Shown one piece after another: positions 1 through 8,700 of a stretch of DNA of 64,000 bases. The stretch is from Micromonospora sp. NBC_01740 (GTDB lineage Bacteria > Actinomycetota > Actinomycetes > Mycobacteriales > Micromonosporaceae), in assembly GCF_035920365.1 (NCBI RefSeq), contig NZ_CP109150.1, positions 6,014,001 through 6,078,000 of the forward strand, read 5' to 3'. The notes under the pieces were generated by a model. It made no database searches, was not told the origin of the DNA, and worked only from the letters and a program-made list of their open reading frames with translations. The position numbers were made by a program, and so were the translations under genes. Positions within the stretch are counted from its first letter, which is position 1, and each line of letters begins with the position of its first letter.

Positions 1-1
1 C

Positions 2-841
2 ACCGGCCACGCCGGGGTGGCGAAGGTCCCCGGCCGCCAGGTGGCCCCGGAGCGTGACCTGCCCGGTGACGCGTCGGACGGGGTCGGGATCCTCAGCACC
101 GACTACGGGCCGGCCGCGTGGGCGCCGGCGAGCACCAGCAACTACACGGTGGCCAGCCGACCCACCAGCCACTCCGTCAGGTACATCGTCATCCACGTGA
201 CGCAGGGCAGCTACGCCGGCTCGATCAGCTGGTTCCAGAACCCGGCCGCCCAGGCCAGCGCGCACTACACGTTCCGCTCCTCAGACGGGGCGGTCACCCA
301 GTCGGTGCGGGAGAAGGACATCGCCTGGCACGCCGGCAACTGGACCTACAACACCCAGTCCATCGGCATCGAGCACGAGGGGTACGTCGACAACGCGGCC
401 TGGTTCACCGACGCGATGTACCGGGCTTCCGCGACGCTCACCCGCAGCCTCGCCAACAAGTACGGCATCCCCAAGACCCGGGCGCACATCATCGGCCACC
501 ACGAGGTCCCCGGGGCCACCCACACCGACCCGGGCCCGAACTGGAACTGGTCGTACTACATGCAGCTGGTGAACCAGCAGACCGGCGTCGGCTCCGGCAC
601 GGTGAACACCGAGGGGGTGAGCCTCAACGTGCGCTCCGGGCCCGGCACCGGCTACGCCGTCGTGGGTTCCGTCGCCGACGGCGCGAACGTCAGCATCTAC
701 TGCCAGGCCGTCGGCACCACGGTGACCGGCCCCTACGGCACGAGCAACGTCTGGGACCGGATCGGCACCAACCGGTACGTCTCCGACGCGTACGTCCTGA
801 CCGGCCACGACGGCTTCATTCCCGGCGTGCCACGCTGCTGA
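2..841 (+). CDS. N-acetylmuramoyl-L-alanine amidase with SH3-like domain (5' truncated)
   Basis: This encodes a secreted-type peptidoglycan hydrolase of the amidase_2 (PGRP/T7 lysozyme-like) family, which cleaves the bond between N-acetylmuramic acid and the stem peptide. Zinc-ligand motifs are visible: YIVIHVTQG near the start of the domain, then HIIGHHEVPG and the later THTDPGPNW. The C-terminal third (LNVRSGPGTGYAVVGSV) is a bacterial SH3 domain that probably binds cell wall. The frame is open to the left edge, so the GTG at 17 is probably internal and the signal peptide lies outside the window. A strong hairpin follows the stop codon. Family assignment is secure; the true start is unknown. 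Confidence 0.9.
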   Translation, partial: TGHAGVAKVPGRQVAPERDLPGDASDGVGILSTDYGPAAWAPASTSNYTVASRPTSHSVRYIVIHVTQGSYAGSISWFQNPAAQASAHYTFRSSDGAVTQSVREKDIAWHAGNWTYNTQSIGIEHEGYVDNAAWFTDAMYRASATLTRSLANKYGIPKTRAHIIGHHEVPGATHTDPGPNWNWSYYMQLVNQQTGVGSGTVNTEGVSLNVRSGPGTGYAVVGSVADGANVSIYCQAVGTTVTGPYGTSNVWDRIGTNRYVSDAYVLTGHDGFIPGVPRC

Positions 842-849
842 CCACCACG

Positions 850-886
850 GCCGGTGCCGTCCGCCCGCCGGGTGGACGGCACCGGC
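850..886. terminator. Bidirectional hairpin terminator
   Basis: A 13-bp perfect stem (850-862 pairing with 874-886) with a short GC-rich inner extension lies between the amidase stop at 841 and the stop of the opposing pseudogene at 890. There is no U-tract, which is common for actinobacterial terminators. The position between two convergent genes fits termination from both sides. Confidence 0.7.
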
Positions 887-889
887 GCG

Positions 890-1578
890 TCAGCACCGCG
901 CGACGACGAGCTCGTGGATCGCGGTGAGCAGTTCCTCGTCGCGCTCCGCGTGCGCGGTCACCGTGACGGCGGCCCGGCGCGCGGGGCTGACCACCACGTA
1001 CTGGCCGTAGCGGCCGTCCAACCGGTACGTGTCGGCCCGGTCGAGCCACACGCCCAACCCGTATCCGTGGGTGTACGGCTCGCCGTACGTGACGGCGTTC
1101 GTGTCGACCCGCTCCCCCGTCATCCGACCCGGGCGATCACCCGGCCGAGGGCGTACGGACCCGAACCCGTGTACGCGAAGCGGGTCCCCGGCGCGGCGGC
1201 GAGCGGCGCGGCGACGATCTCGTGGAGCAGGTCGGCGGCGATGATCCGCTCGTCGGCGAACCAGCGGTGGCTGGTGCCGCTGGTCATCGTCAGCAACTGC
1301 CGGAGCGTGACGGCACCGAGCCCGTCGGCGGCGATCGGCCGCAGCTCGGGCAGGTGGTCCAGGAGGCGGTCGTCGAGGCTCAGCCGCCCCTCCGCCTCGG
1401 CCAGCCCCACGGCCACGGACGTGAACGTCTTGGCGACGGAGTACAGGTTCACCCGGTCGTCGGACCGGAAGCGGTGCTCCACGGGCGGGTGGCCCTCGCG
1501 GTGGACGTGGATGCCGTACGTGCCCAGGGCACGGTCGCGGTCCGCCCGCACGAAGTCGTCGATTAGTTCGGCGCTCAC
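890..1578 (-). pseudogene. Beta-lactamase-family serine hydrolase, frameshifted and shortened
   Basis: Two reading frames together give the two ends of a class C beta-lactamase/esterase-type protein. The upstream frame (1578 down to 1120) has the SxxK motif in LYSVAKTF, then LLTMTSGTSH and FAYTGSGPYALG, and ends at a TGA at 1122-1120. The downstream frame (ATG at 1123) carries the C-terminal HGYGLGVWL and YGQYVVVSP motifs. The two frames overlap as ATGA. Only about 30 residues separate the Y-containing motif from HGYGLG, where the family usually has 100 or more, and the total of about 229 codons is short against the usual 330 or more. I infer an internal deletion plus a frameshift. A real split gene or a sequencing error is less likely but possible. 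Confidence 0.75.
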
Positions 1579-1692
1579 GGGCGGACGATACGCGAGCCGG
1601 CGGGCCGCCGGCGCGTCCCCGTTTCCGCCGCCCGCCTCGGGGTACGGGCCAGGACGCCTGCTCAACACCGTTTTCGTGGAGGAACTCGCCAG

Positions 1693-3954
1693 ATGGATGC
1701 CAGCAAGCCCGCCAAGGCGGTCAAGGACGTGGTGGAGGCCGCAGCCGGGAAGGTGGCCGACGCGCTGACCTCGGACGTGCCCGGCGCGCCGGGCAGCGCC
1801 CCGCCAACCGTCGAGGAGCCGACGACGCCACACGATCCGCTGCCGCCCAAGAAGGAACAGGGCGCCCCGGAGACCCGTACGCCGACCGGCGCGGCGACCG
1901 GCGCGCCGACGACGGCGAACGGTCAGCAGGGCGCCTTCCTCACGACGTCGCAGGGGGCGCGGCTGCGCGACACGGACCACTCGCTGAAGGCCGGGCCGCG
2001 CGGTCCGGTCCTGCTGCAGGACCACCACCTGCGCGAGAAGATCACCCACTTCGACCACGAGCGCATTCCCGAGCGCGTCGTGCACGCGCGTGGGGCCGGC
2101 GCGCACGGCGTCTTCGAGGCCTACGGCAAGGCCGAGGGCGTGACGAAGGCCGGCTTCCTGGCGAAGGGCAGGACGACCAACGTCTTCGTACGGTTCTCCA
2201 CCGTCCTCGGTTCGCGCGGCTCGGCCGACACGGTCCGCGACACCCGCGGCTTCGCGACGAAGTTCTACACCGACGAGGGCACCTTCGACCTGGTCGCCAA
2301 CAACATGCCGGTCTTCTTCATCCAGGACGCCATCAAGTTCCCCGACATCATTCACGCCGGCAAGCCGCACCCCGACCGGGAGATCCCGCAGGCGCAGAGC
2401 GCGCACGACACCTTCTGGGACTTCGTCTCCCTGCACACCGAGGCGCAGCACCACACCATGTGGAACATGTCCGACCGGGGCATCCCGCGCTCGTACCGGA
2501 TGATGGAGGGCTTCGGCGTCCACACGTTCCGGCTCGTCAACGCCGCCGGCGAGACGGCGCTGGCGAAGTTCCACTGGAAGCCCAAGCTGGGCGTGCACTC
2601 CCTGACCTGGGAGGAGGCGCAGTTGCTCGGCGGCGTGGACCCGGACTTCCACCGCCGGGACCTCTACGACGCCATCGAGGCCGGCGCCTTCCCGGAGTGG
2701 GAGCTGGGCCTCCAGGTGTTCCCCGACACCCCCGAGGAGACCTTCGCCGGGATCGACCTGCTCGACCCGACGAAGATCGTGCCGGAGGAGCTGGCACCGG
2801 TGCAGCCGGTCGGGAAGCTGACGCTCAACCGGACGCCGACGAACTTCTTCGCCGAGACCGAACAGGTCGCCTTCCATGTCGGCCACCTGCCGCCGGGCAT
2901 CGACGTCACGAACGACCCGCTGTTGCAGGGCCGGCTGTTCTCGTACGTCGACACGCAGCTCACCCGGCTGGGCGGGCCGAACTTCTCGCAGGTCCCGATC
3001 AACCGCCCGCACGCCCCGGTCAACGACATGCTGCGCGACGGCTTCCACCAGCAGGCCGTCCACGCCGGGGTCGCACCGTACCGGCCGAACTCGCTCGACG
3101 GCGGCAACCCCTTCCCGGCCGGGGACACCGACGGCGCGTTCGTCGACGTGCCGGTGACGGTGACGGAGGCGCCCAAGGTACGCGCCAACCCGGCCTCGTT
3201 CGACGACCACTACAGCCAGGTCCGCCTGTTCTGGCTGAGCATGTCGCCGGTCGAGAAGGAGCACATCGTCCGCGCCTACACCTTCGAGCTGGGCAAGTGC
3301 TTCCACCAGGCGATCCGGGAACGCCAGCTCCAGTGCCTCGCCAACATCGACCCGGTGCTGTGCGCGGAGGTCGCCACCGGGCTGGGTCTGCCCGCGCCGG
3401 AGCCGACCGTGCCGCTCGTCGACCCCGCGCCCAGCCCCGCGCTGTCGCAGGTGGGCAGGCAGTGGCCGGCCGACGGCCGCACCATGGGCATCGTCGTCGA
3501 CCCCACCGCCGGGCTCGACGATGTCGACGAGGTACGCCGGGCGGTCTTCGCGGCCGGCATGGTGCCGCTCCTCGTCGCCCCGCACGGCGGCCTGGTGGGC
3601 GGCCTGCCCGTGCAGCGGACCTTCGCCACCGGCCGCTCGGTCGAGTTCGACGTGCTCCTGCTGGCCGGGGCGCCGGCGCCCGCGCCGGACGCGTCGCCGG
3701 CGCGCGACGCCAAGGCCGGCGCGGCGGGCTCCGCCGCCGTGGATCCGCGGGTGCTGCTGCTGGTCGACGAGTGCTGGCGGCACGCCAAGGCGATCGGCGC
3801 GTGGGGCGCCGGCGTCGAAGTGCTGCGGCAGGCGGGGGTCGCCGGCACGCCCGGCGTCGTCACGGGCGGCTCCGGCGCCGAGGTCCTCACCGCCGTGCAG
3901 CAGCTGCTGGCCGCCCACCGGGTGTGGGAGAGGTTCCCCGCCTCGGTCACCTGA
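1693..3954 (+). CDS. katE: Large-subunit catalase (HPII/KatE type)
   Basis: This monofunctional heme catalase of 753 residues decomposes hydrogen peroxide in the cytoplasm. A low-complexity Pro/Ala-rich N-terminus of about 80 residues precedes the catalase core. The core shows the active-site His in ERVVHARGAGAHG, the distal Asn in DLVANNMPVFF, and the heme-ligand Tyr region RLFSYVDTQLTRLGG. After about residue 590 there is a DJ-1/PfpI-like C-terminal domain (MGIVVDPTAGLDDVDEV onward), which is the hallmark of the large-subunit clade and explains the length. An upstream GGAGG at about 1678-1682 supports the ATG at 1693. It ends just before a strong bidirectional terminator. Confidence 0.97.
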   Translation: MDASKPAKAVKDVVEAAAGKVADALTSDVPGAPGSAPPTVEEPTTPHDPLPPKKEQGAPETRTPTGAATGAPTTANGQQGAFLTTSQGARLRDTDHSLKAGPRGPVLLQDHHLREKITHFDHERIPERVVHARGAGAHGVFEAYGKAEGVTKAGFLAKGRTTNVFVRFSTVLGSRGSADTVRDTRGFATKFYTDEGTFDLVANNMPVFFIQDAIKFPDIIHAGKPHPDREIPQAQSAHDTFWDFVSLHTEAQHHTMWNMSDRGIPRSYRMMEGFGVHTFRLVNAAGETALAKFHWKPKLGVHSLTWEEAQLLGGVDPDFHRRDLYDAIEAGAFPEWELGLQVFPDTPEETFAGIDLLDPTKIVPEELAPVQPVGKLTLNRTPTNFFAETEQVAFHVGHLPPGIDVTNDPLLQGRLFSYVDTQLTRLGGPNFSQVPINRPHAPVNDMLRDGFHQQAVHAGVAPYRPNSLDGGNPFPAGDTDGAFVDVPVTVTEAPKVRANPASFDDHYSQVRLFWLSMSPVEKEHIVRAYTFELGKCFHQAIRERQLQCLANIDPVLCAEVATGLGLPAPEPTVPLVDPAPSPALSQVGRQWPADGRTMGIVVDPTAGLDDVDEVRRAVFAAGMVPLLVAPHGGLVGGLPVQRTFATGRSVEFDVLLLAGAPAPAPDASPARDAKAGAAGSAAVDPRVLLLVDECWRHAKAIGAWGAGVEVLRQAGVAGTPGVVTGGSGAEVLTAVQQLLAAHRVWERFPASVT

Positions 3955-3967
3955 CGCGCTCGTCCGC

Positions 3968-4011
3968 CGACGAGGGCCGTCCCCCGCAACACCGGGGGAC
4001 GGCCCTCGTCG
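3968..4011. terminator. Bidirectional terminator with 19-bp perfect stem
   Basis: Positions 3968-3986 pair perfectly with 3993-4011 around a six-base loop (CAACAC). It sits between the catalase stop (3954) and the convergent M23 gene stop (4068), so it probably ends transcription from both sides. Confidence 0.85.
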
Positions 4012-4067
4012 CGTCCGGCCCGCGCCGCGCCGCCGCCCGTGCGGCGGGTGCGGCGGGGCTGTCGCGG

Positions 4068-4940
4068 TCAGTCCCACCTGTCCTGGTTGAGGAAGCGGGC
4101 GAAGCCGCGCCACGAGTTGGGCCCCATGACCCCGTCGATCGGGCCGGTGTAGCCGTGGCCGGACGCGAGACGCTGCACGGCGCGCCAGGTGTTCGGGCCG
4201 GGCTGTCCGTCGATCGGTCCGGTGTAGCCGTAGGCCCGCATGGCCCGCTGGAGGGCGGCGTAGGTGCCCGGCCCGGGCGCGCCGTCGATGGGGCCGGTGT
4301 ATCCCGCGGTGAGCCGCAGCCAGTTCTGCATGCGCTGGTAGAAGATGGTGCCGGGGATGCCGTCCTGCTCGGTGGAGGTCTTGGGCAGTCGCCCGGGTGC
4401 GGGGTTCTGCCCGATGTAGGCCAGCGGGTTGATGCGTACGCCGGCCGGATTGATCATGTGCCAGTGGACGTGCGGCCCGGTCGACGAGCCCGAGCCCGGC
4501 GCGCCGGCCGCGCCGCCGGAGAGGCCGACGACGGTGCCGCTGGACACGGCCGCGCCGTTGCCGAGCAGGAACTGCGACAGGTGCATGTACTGGCTGCGGT
4601 ACCCGTCCGCGTGCTGGATGGTGACCGTGTGCCCCCCCGTGCCGTTGTACGGGATGTTCTGGATGGTGCCCGCGCCGCAGGCGGGCAGGCGGGTGCCGAC
4701 CGGCATGCCGAAGTCGACGCCGCCGAGCGAACCCCGGTTCAGGTGCTCCTGCCAGGTGCCGGTGACGGGATACCCGGAGAAGGGGTTGTAGATGGCGGGC
4801 GCGGCGTACGCGCGGCCGGGAACGGCCAGCCCGGCCAGGGCGCCCGCGCCGAGGGCGGCGCCGAGCAGCACCGCGCGGCGGTCGATACCGGCGACCGCCG
4901 GGCCGTCGCCGCAGCATCCGGGTTGGTCGAGATGGTCCAT
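4068..4940 (-). CDS. Secreted M23-family peptidase-like protein with three peptidoglycan-binding repeats
   Basis: This 290-residue exported cell-wall protein has an N-terminal twin-arginine-like signal (DRRAVLLGAALGAGALAG... ending PGRAYA). Next comes an M23/LytM-like fold with VDFGMPVGTRL, the QYMHLS strand and the metal-binding GPHVHWH. The C-terminus carries three copies of a GYTGPIDGxxGP...W repeat, which is a peptidoglycan-binding type 1 motif. The first metal-ligand motif is GGVDFG rather than HxGxD, so one zinc ligand may be missing and the peptidase may be inactive or divergent. The start at 4940 is chosen because GGGAG lies about seven bases upstream and the signal peptide begins there; the longer upstream frame is antisense noise. 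Confidence 0.88.
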   Translation of the reverse strand: MDHLDQPGCCGDGPAVAGIDRRAVLLGAALGAGALAGLAVPGRAYAAPAIYNPFSGYPVTGTWQEHLNRGSLGGVDFGMPVGTRLPACGAGTIQNIPYNGTGGHTVTIQHADGYRSQYMHLSQFLLGNGAAVSSGTVVGLSGGAAGAPGSGSSTGPHVHWHMINPAGVRINPLAYIGQNPAPGRLPKTSTEQDGIPGTIFYQRMQNWLRLTAGYTGPIDGAPGPGTYAALQRAMRAYGYTGPIDGQPGPNTWRAVQRLASGHGYTGPIDGVMGPNSWRGFARFLNQDRWD

Positions 4941-4981
4941 CGCGTGCTCCCTGCTGGATCGGTACGCCGGTCGGGCCAGTG

Positions 4982-5011
4982 ACAATACATAGCCACGAAT
5001 AAATCTGTCGA
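4982..5011 (-). promoter_or_regulatory. Candidate sigma-70-type promoter for the M23 gene
   Basis: On the minus strand TCGACA (5011-5006) and TATTGT (4987-4982) are separated by 18 bases, in a locally AT-rich stretch about 40 bases upstream of the M23 ATG. Prediction by eye only. Confidence 0.4.
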
Positions 5012-5073
5012 CCGTCCGCTCCGCCACGGCGCCGGGCCACGGGCGACGGTCCGCAATCGCACCACCGGGTCGC

Positions 5074-5496
5074 TCAGCCGCCCGGGCAGCGGCTGTCACC
5101 GCCGCTGTGCTCCTGGCAGGTCGTCGGCGCCGGGAGCGGCGCGGCCGGCGGCCGGAGGGTGCGCGCGGCATCCGCGACCGCCGGCGCCAGCGCCGCCGCG
5201 GCCACGACGGCGAGGAGCAGGTAGACCAGCCCGGTGCGGCGGTACCGGCAGCCGAACGCCACCAGCGCGATGACGGCCGGCCCGCCCGCTGCCGTCGCCG
5301 CCAGCAACAGCAGCGCCCGGGCCGAGCGGCGCCCGAATTCCGCCGAGCGCCCGCCACCGTTCGAGTGGTGGTCGGCCCAGCCCTCCATGCCGATCGTGAA
5401 CAACCACCACAGCAGCGCCAGGCACGCCACCACCCAGACCACCGTCAGGAGCACGAGGGCGTACCGGGACCGGGCGGCGGGTGTCGACGAGGTCAT
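5074..5496 (-). CDS. Small integral membrane protein of unknown function
   Basis: A 140-residue protein not recognised as any family. It has three hydrophobic spans: YALVLLTVVWVVACLALLWWL near the N-terminus, then ALLLLAATAAGGPAVIALVAF, and LVYLLLAVVAAAALAP. A polar loop containing ADHHSNGGG lies between the first two. The Pro-rich C-terminal tail holds two cysteines. It sits between the M23 gene and the large subtilisin gene on the same strand, with gaps of over 130 bases on each side, so it is probably a single gene. Existence is supported by coherent membrane topology rather than homology. Confidence 0.6.
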   Translation of the reverse strand: MTSSTPAARSRYALVLLTVVWVVACLALLWWLFTIGMEGWADHHSNGGGRSAEFGRRSARALLLLAATAAGGPAVIALVAFGCRYRRTGLVYLLLAVVAAAALAPAVADAARTLRPPAAPLPAPTTCQEHSGGDSRCPGG

Positions 5497-5657
5497 GCCG
5501 TACAGCGTCGCGGAGCCGGGGCCGCGGGACGTGAGCCCGGGTACTCACCGCGCGGGATCTCCCGCACCCGGGCGTACGCGCGGGGGCCGGGTCGGCGCTG
5601 GCCGCGCGTCAGGCCGCGGCGCTTCCGGGGGGAGGGGCCGCCGCCGGCAAGGACGGC

Positions 5658-5699
5658 GGCCCGCCGGTGCGGTCGCCGTCGCGACCGCACCGGCGGGCC
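5658..5699 (-). terminator. Hairpin terminator downstream of the subtilisin gene
   Basis: A 19-bp perfect stem (5658-5676 with 5681-5699) with a CGTC loop starts about 40 bases past the stop codon of the S8 peptidase gene. No other gene end is near it. Confidence 0.8.
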
Positions 5700-5736
5700 T
5701 GGCCACGTCACCGACGGGCCGGGTGGGACGGTCCGC

Positions 5737-8700
5737 TCACCACCCGCGGCACTGGCCGGACGTCGGGCCGCCGACCGTGTTGGCCACCCCGTTGTCCACC
5801 GGTGGCGGCTGGTTGCCGACGCACCGCAGCGGCCCGTCGATCCGGTTGCCCGACACCACGACCGGCGTGCCGCCGGTGCGGCTGTCGACCACGCTGACCG
5901 GACCGGTCACCCGCGTCCCGCTGATCAGCACCGAACCGGTGACGCCGGTGACCGACAGCGGGCCGTTGACCGTGCTGCCCGTCAACTCCACCACCGTGGA
6001 CCCGGTGGCGGTCACCGGGCCGCTGACGCTGGCGCCGAGCGCGATCAGGCCCGCGCCCTTCGCGACGTTGACCGGCCCGAACACCGTGGCACCCGGCGCG
6101 AGGCAGGTCACCCCGCCGTTGACCGGCAGCGGACCCCGACGCTCACCGCTGACGACCTGGCCGCAGGTCTGGTCGGTGACCTCGAGCGTCACGGGCAGCG
6201 TCGAGAGCCGGTTCGACGGATCGTCGCTGGTGACGCAGAGCTGGGCCCGGTACGTACCGGCGGCCAGGCCGGTGCTGTCCATCGAGAGCGTCACCTCGGT
6301 GAACTTGCCGGCGCCGGTGCCGGCCGACGTCCGCGACGCCGTCAGCCACGGCACCTCGTCGGGCGTCACGCACGGCTGCAGGTCGGGCAGCCGGACGTGG
6401 GTGATGAACCGGGCCGCGCCCTTGTCGTTCTCGACCTCGACCAGGCGGCCGGAGCGGTCGATCTCGTGGACCCCCTTGGAGCTGGTGGTCAGGATGTTGC
6501 CGTTACCGAGCGGGTGGACACCCTGGTAACCGCTGCCGCCGGGCGGCGTGTAGACGCCGATCAGCTTGCCGTCGCGGTCCATCTCCCAGACCCCGGGGGC
6601 GGAGCCGCTGCCCCAGCTCGCCGCGAGCACGTTGCCGTTCGGCATCTCCGCGAGCTGGCCGGGCCAGCTCAGCCCCTCGAAGAAGCGGGCGTTGGCGGCG
6701 GAGCCGTCCTTCTTGAAACTGTGGATGGCGTCGCTGTCGCTGCCCGAGACGAGCATGTCGTCGCCGCGGAACAGGATGCCCCACGGTCCCTTCAGCCCAT
6801 CGGTCCCCGGCGCGACGAACGTGCCCAGGTACTTGCCGTCGGCGTCGAACTCGACCACCGAGTTGGCGTTGCTCTGGGACGCGACCGTCACCAGCACGGT
6901 GCCGCGCGGCGAGAGCGCGATACCCCGGGTGTTGGTCATGATCTTCGGGTCGTCCACGCCGCCGGCGGGCGCGAAGATCCGCCGGAAGCTGCCGTCCAGG
7001 GCGTGTTCGGTGATCACCGAGTTCAGCTGGTCGGACATGAGGAAGCCGCTGCCGTCCGGCTTGGCGATGACCTGGAACGGTGTGTAGAGGTTGCTGGTCG
7101 GGTCGAACTTGAAGTGCGGGATGAACTGCGGGTCGATCTGCTTTCCGGTCTGCGGATCGAACGCCATCACCCCACGGGTGGCGCTTGCCGAGTTCGGGAT
7201 CAGCAGGACACCGTTACGCAGGAGCCGGATCCGCTCGTCGTCCGGCCCGGCGTCCGGGTCGTCCAGCCGCCAGTCCAGCACGCCGTGCCCGGCGTTGCGT
7301 ACCGCGAACTTCTGGCTGGTGACCAGCCCGGCCGGCTGCCGCGCGGAGATCGACTTGGGCGCCACCTCGATCTTCGGTACCGGCACCACCGTCAGTTCCA
7401 GCGCGATCGTCGTCGTCGGCTGGTCCTGGTCGTTGCTGGCCAGGCACAGGTTCGCCTTGAACACGCCGCCGTCGTCCAGGCCGGTCGAGTCGAGGGTGAT
7501 CTGGATGTCCTGGCTCTTGAACGCACCCAGTGTGCCCTGCGCCGGGGTCACCTTGACCCAGGTCGGCCAGTCGCAGTCGTCGCTGTCGCCGGTCGCCCGC
7601 CAGGTGAGTTCGGCACCGCCGGCGTTGCCCACCTTGACCGTGTGGGTCTCGTTCTGCGCGACGTCCATGCTGGAGCTGAGCGCGGTCTTGTCCACGGTCA
7701 GGTCCGGGGCCGCGGGAAGGACGGCGACCGGGAAGTGCGCCTGGGCGATCGGCTGCCCGTCCGGCGCGTGCCGGGCGTCGGTGGTCAGGTCGATCGCACC
7801 GAAGAGCCAGTTCTTGCGGGGGGTCCCGGTGACGTCCAGGGTGATGGTCAGCTCCTGGCTGGCGCCGGGCGCCAGGGTGAACTGCGTCGGCGCGACCGTG
7901 ATCCGCGCGCCGGCCGGGGCCTGCGGCGTCGCCTGGTAGGTCGCGGCCACCCTGGCCACGCTGGACACCGTCCGGGTGAAGGTGCAGACCTTGAGGCAGT
8001 GGTGCTCGACCACGGCCGGCAGGTTCAGCGTCTGCGGGTCGCCACCGGCGTCGGGGTTGGCCGCGACGAAGTTCGCGGCGGTCTCGTCGAGCACGATGCC
8101 GGTCCGGGCGGCCTGGGCCAGGTTGATCCGGCCGGAGCCCATGTCGAACGCGTCGGCCGACGTGCGGCCGTCCTCCTTGACGACGCCGTCGCGGTCCGCG
8201 GTGACCGCCAGCGCGGAGCGGATCCGCGTCGGCGACCAGTCGGGGTGCAGCGCCGCCAGCAGCGCGCCGGCACCGGCGACGTGCGGCGACGACATGGACG
8301 TGCCCTGCATGAAGGCGTACGGGGCCGGGTTGTCCTTCGTCGCCATGGTGGCGGCGAGGATGTTGCGGCCCGGGGCGGCCACGGTGGGCGCGAGCATGTC
8401 GAACTTGCTGGGTCCGCGCGAGCTGAAGTCGGCCACGACGTCGGTCCAGTCGCCGTCGCGCAGCACCTCGCTGCCGGGGTCGACGCGCACGGTGACGGGG
8501 CCGTCGGTGGCCGCCGCGTGGTCGCGCAGCCGCTGCCCGTCGGCGAGGGAGACCATCACGGCCGGGATGGTGGTCCCGGCGAGCGCGCCCATCGTGATCG
8601 GCGGACCGCTGTACTGGTTGTGCACGACCACTCCGGTCGCGCCGGCGGCGGTGGCGTTCTTGACCTTCACGGAGAAGTCGCAGCCGCCCCGGGGCAGCAG

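Noticed and set aside
1120..5040. A 1,306-residue minus-strand open frame across the catalase gene
   Set aside because: Arg/Pro/Gly-rich shadow of the catalase and M23 genes; only its last part (below 1578) carries real protein sequence, belonging to the beta-lactamase-like pseudogene.
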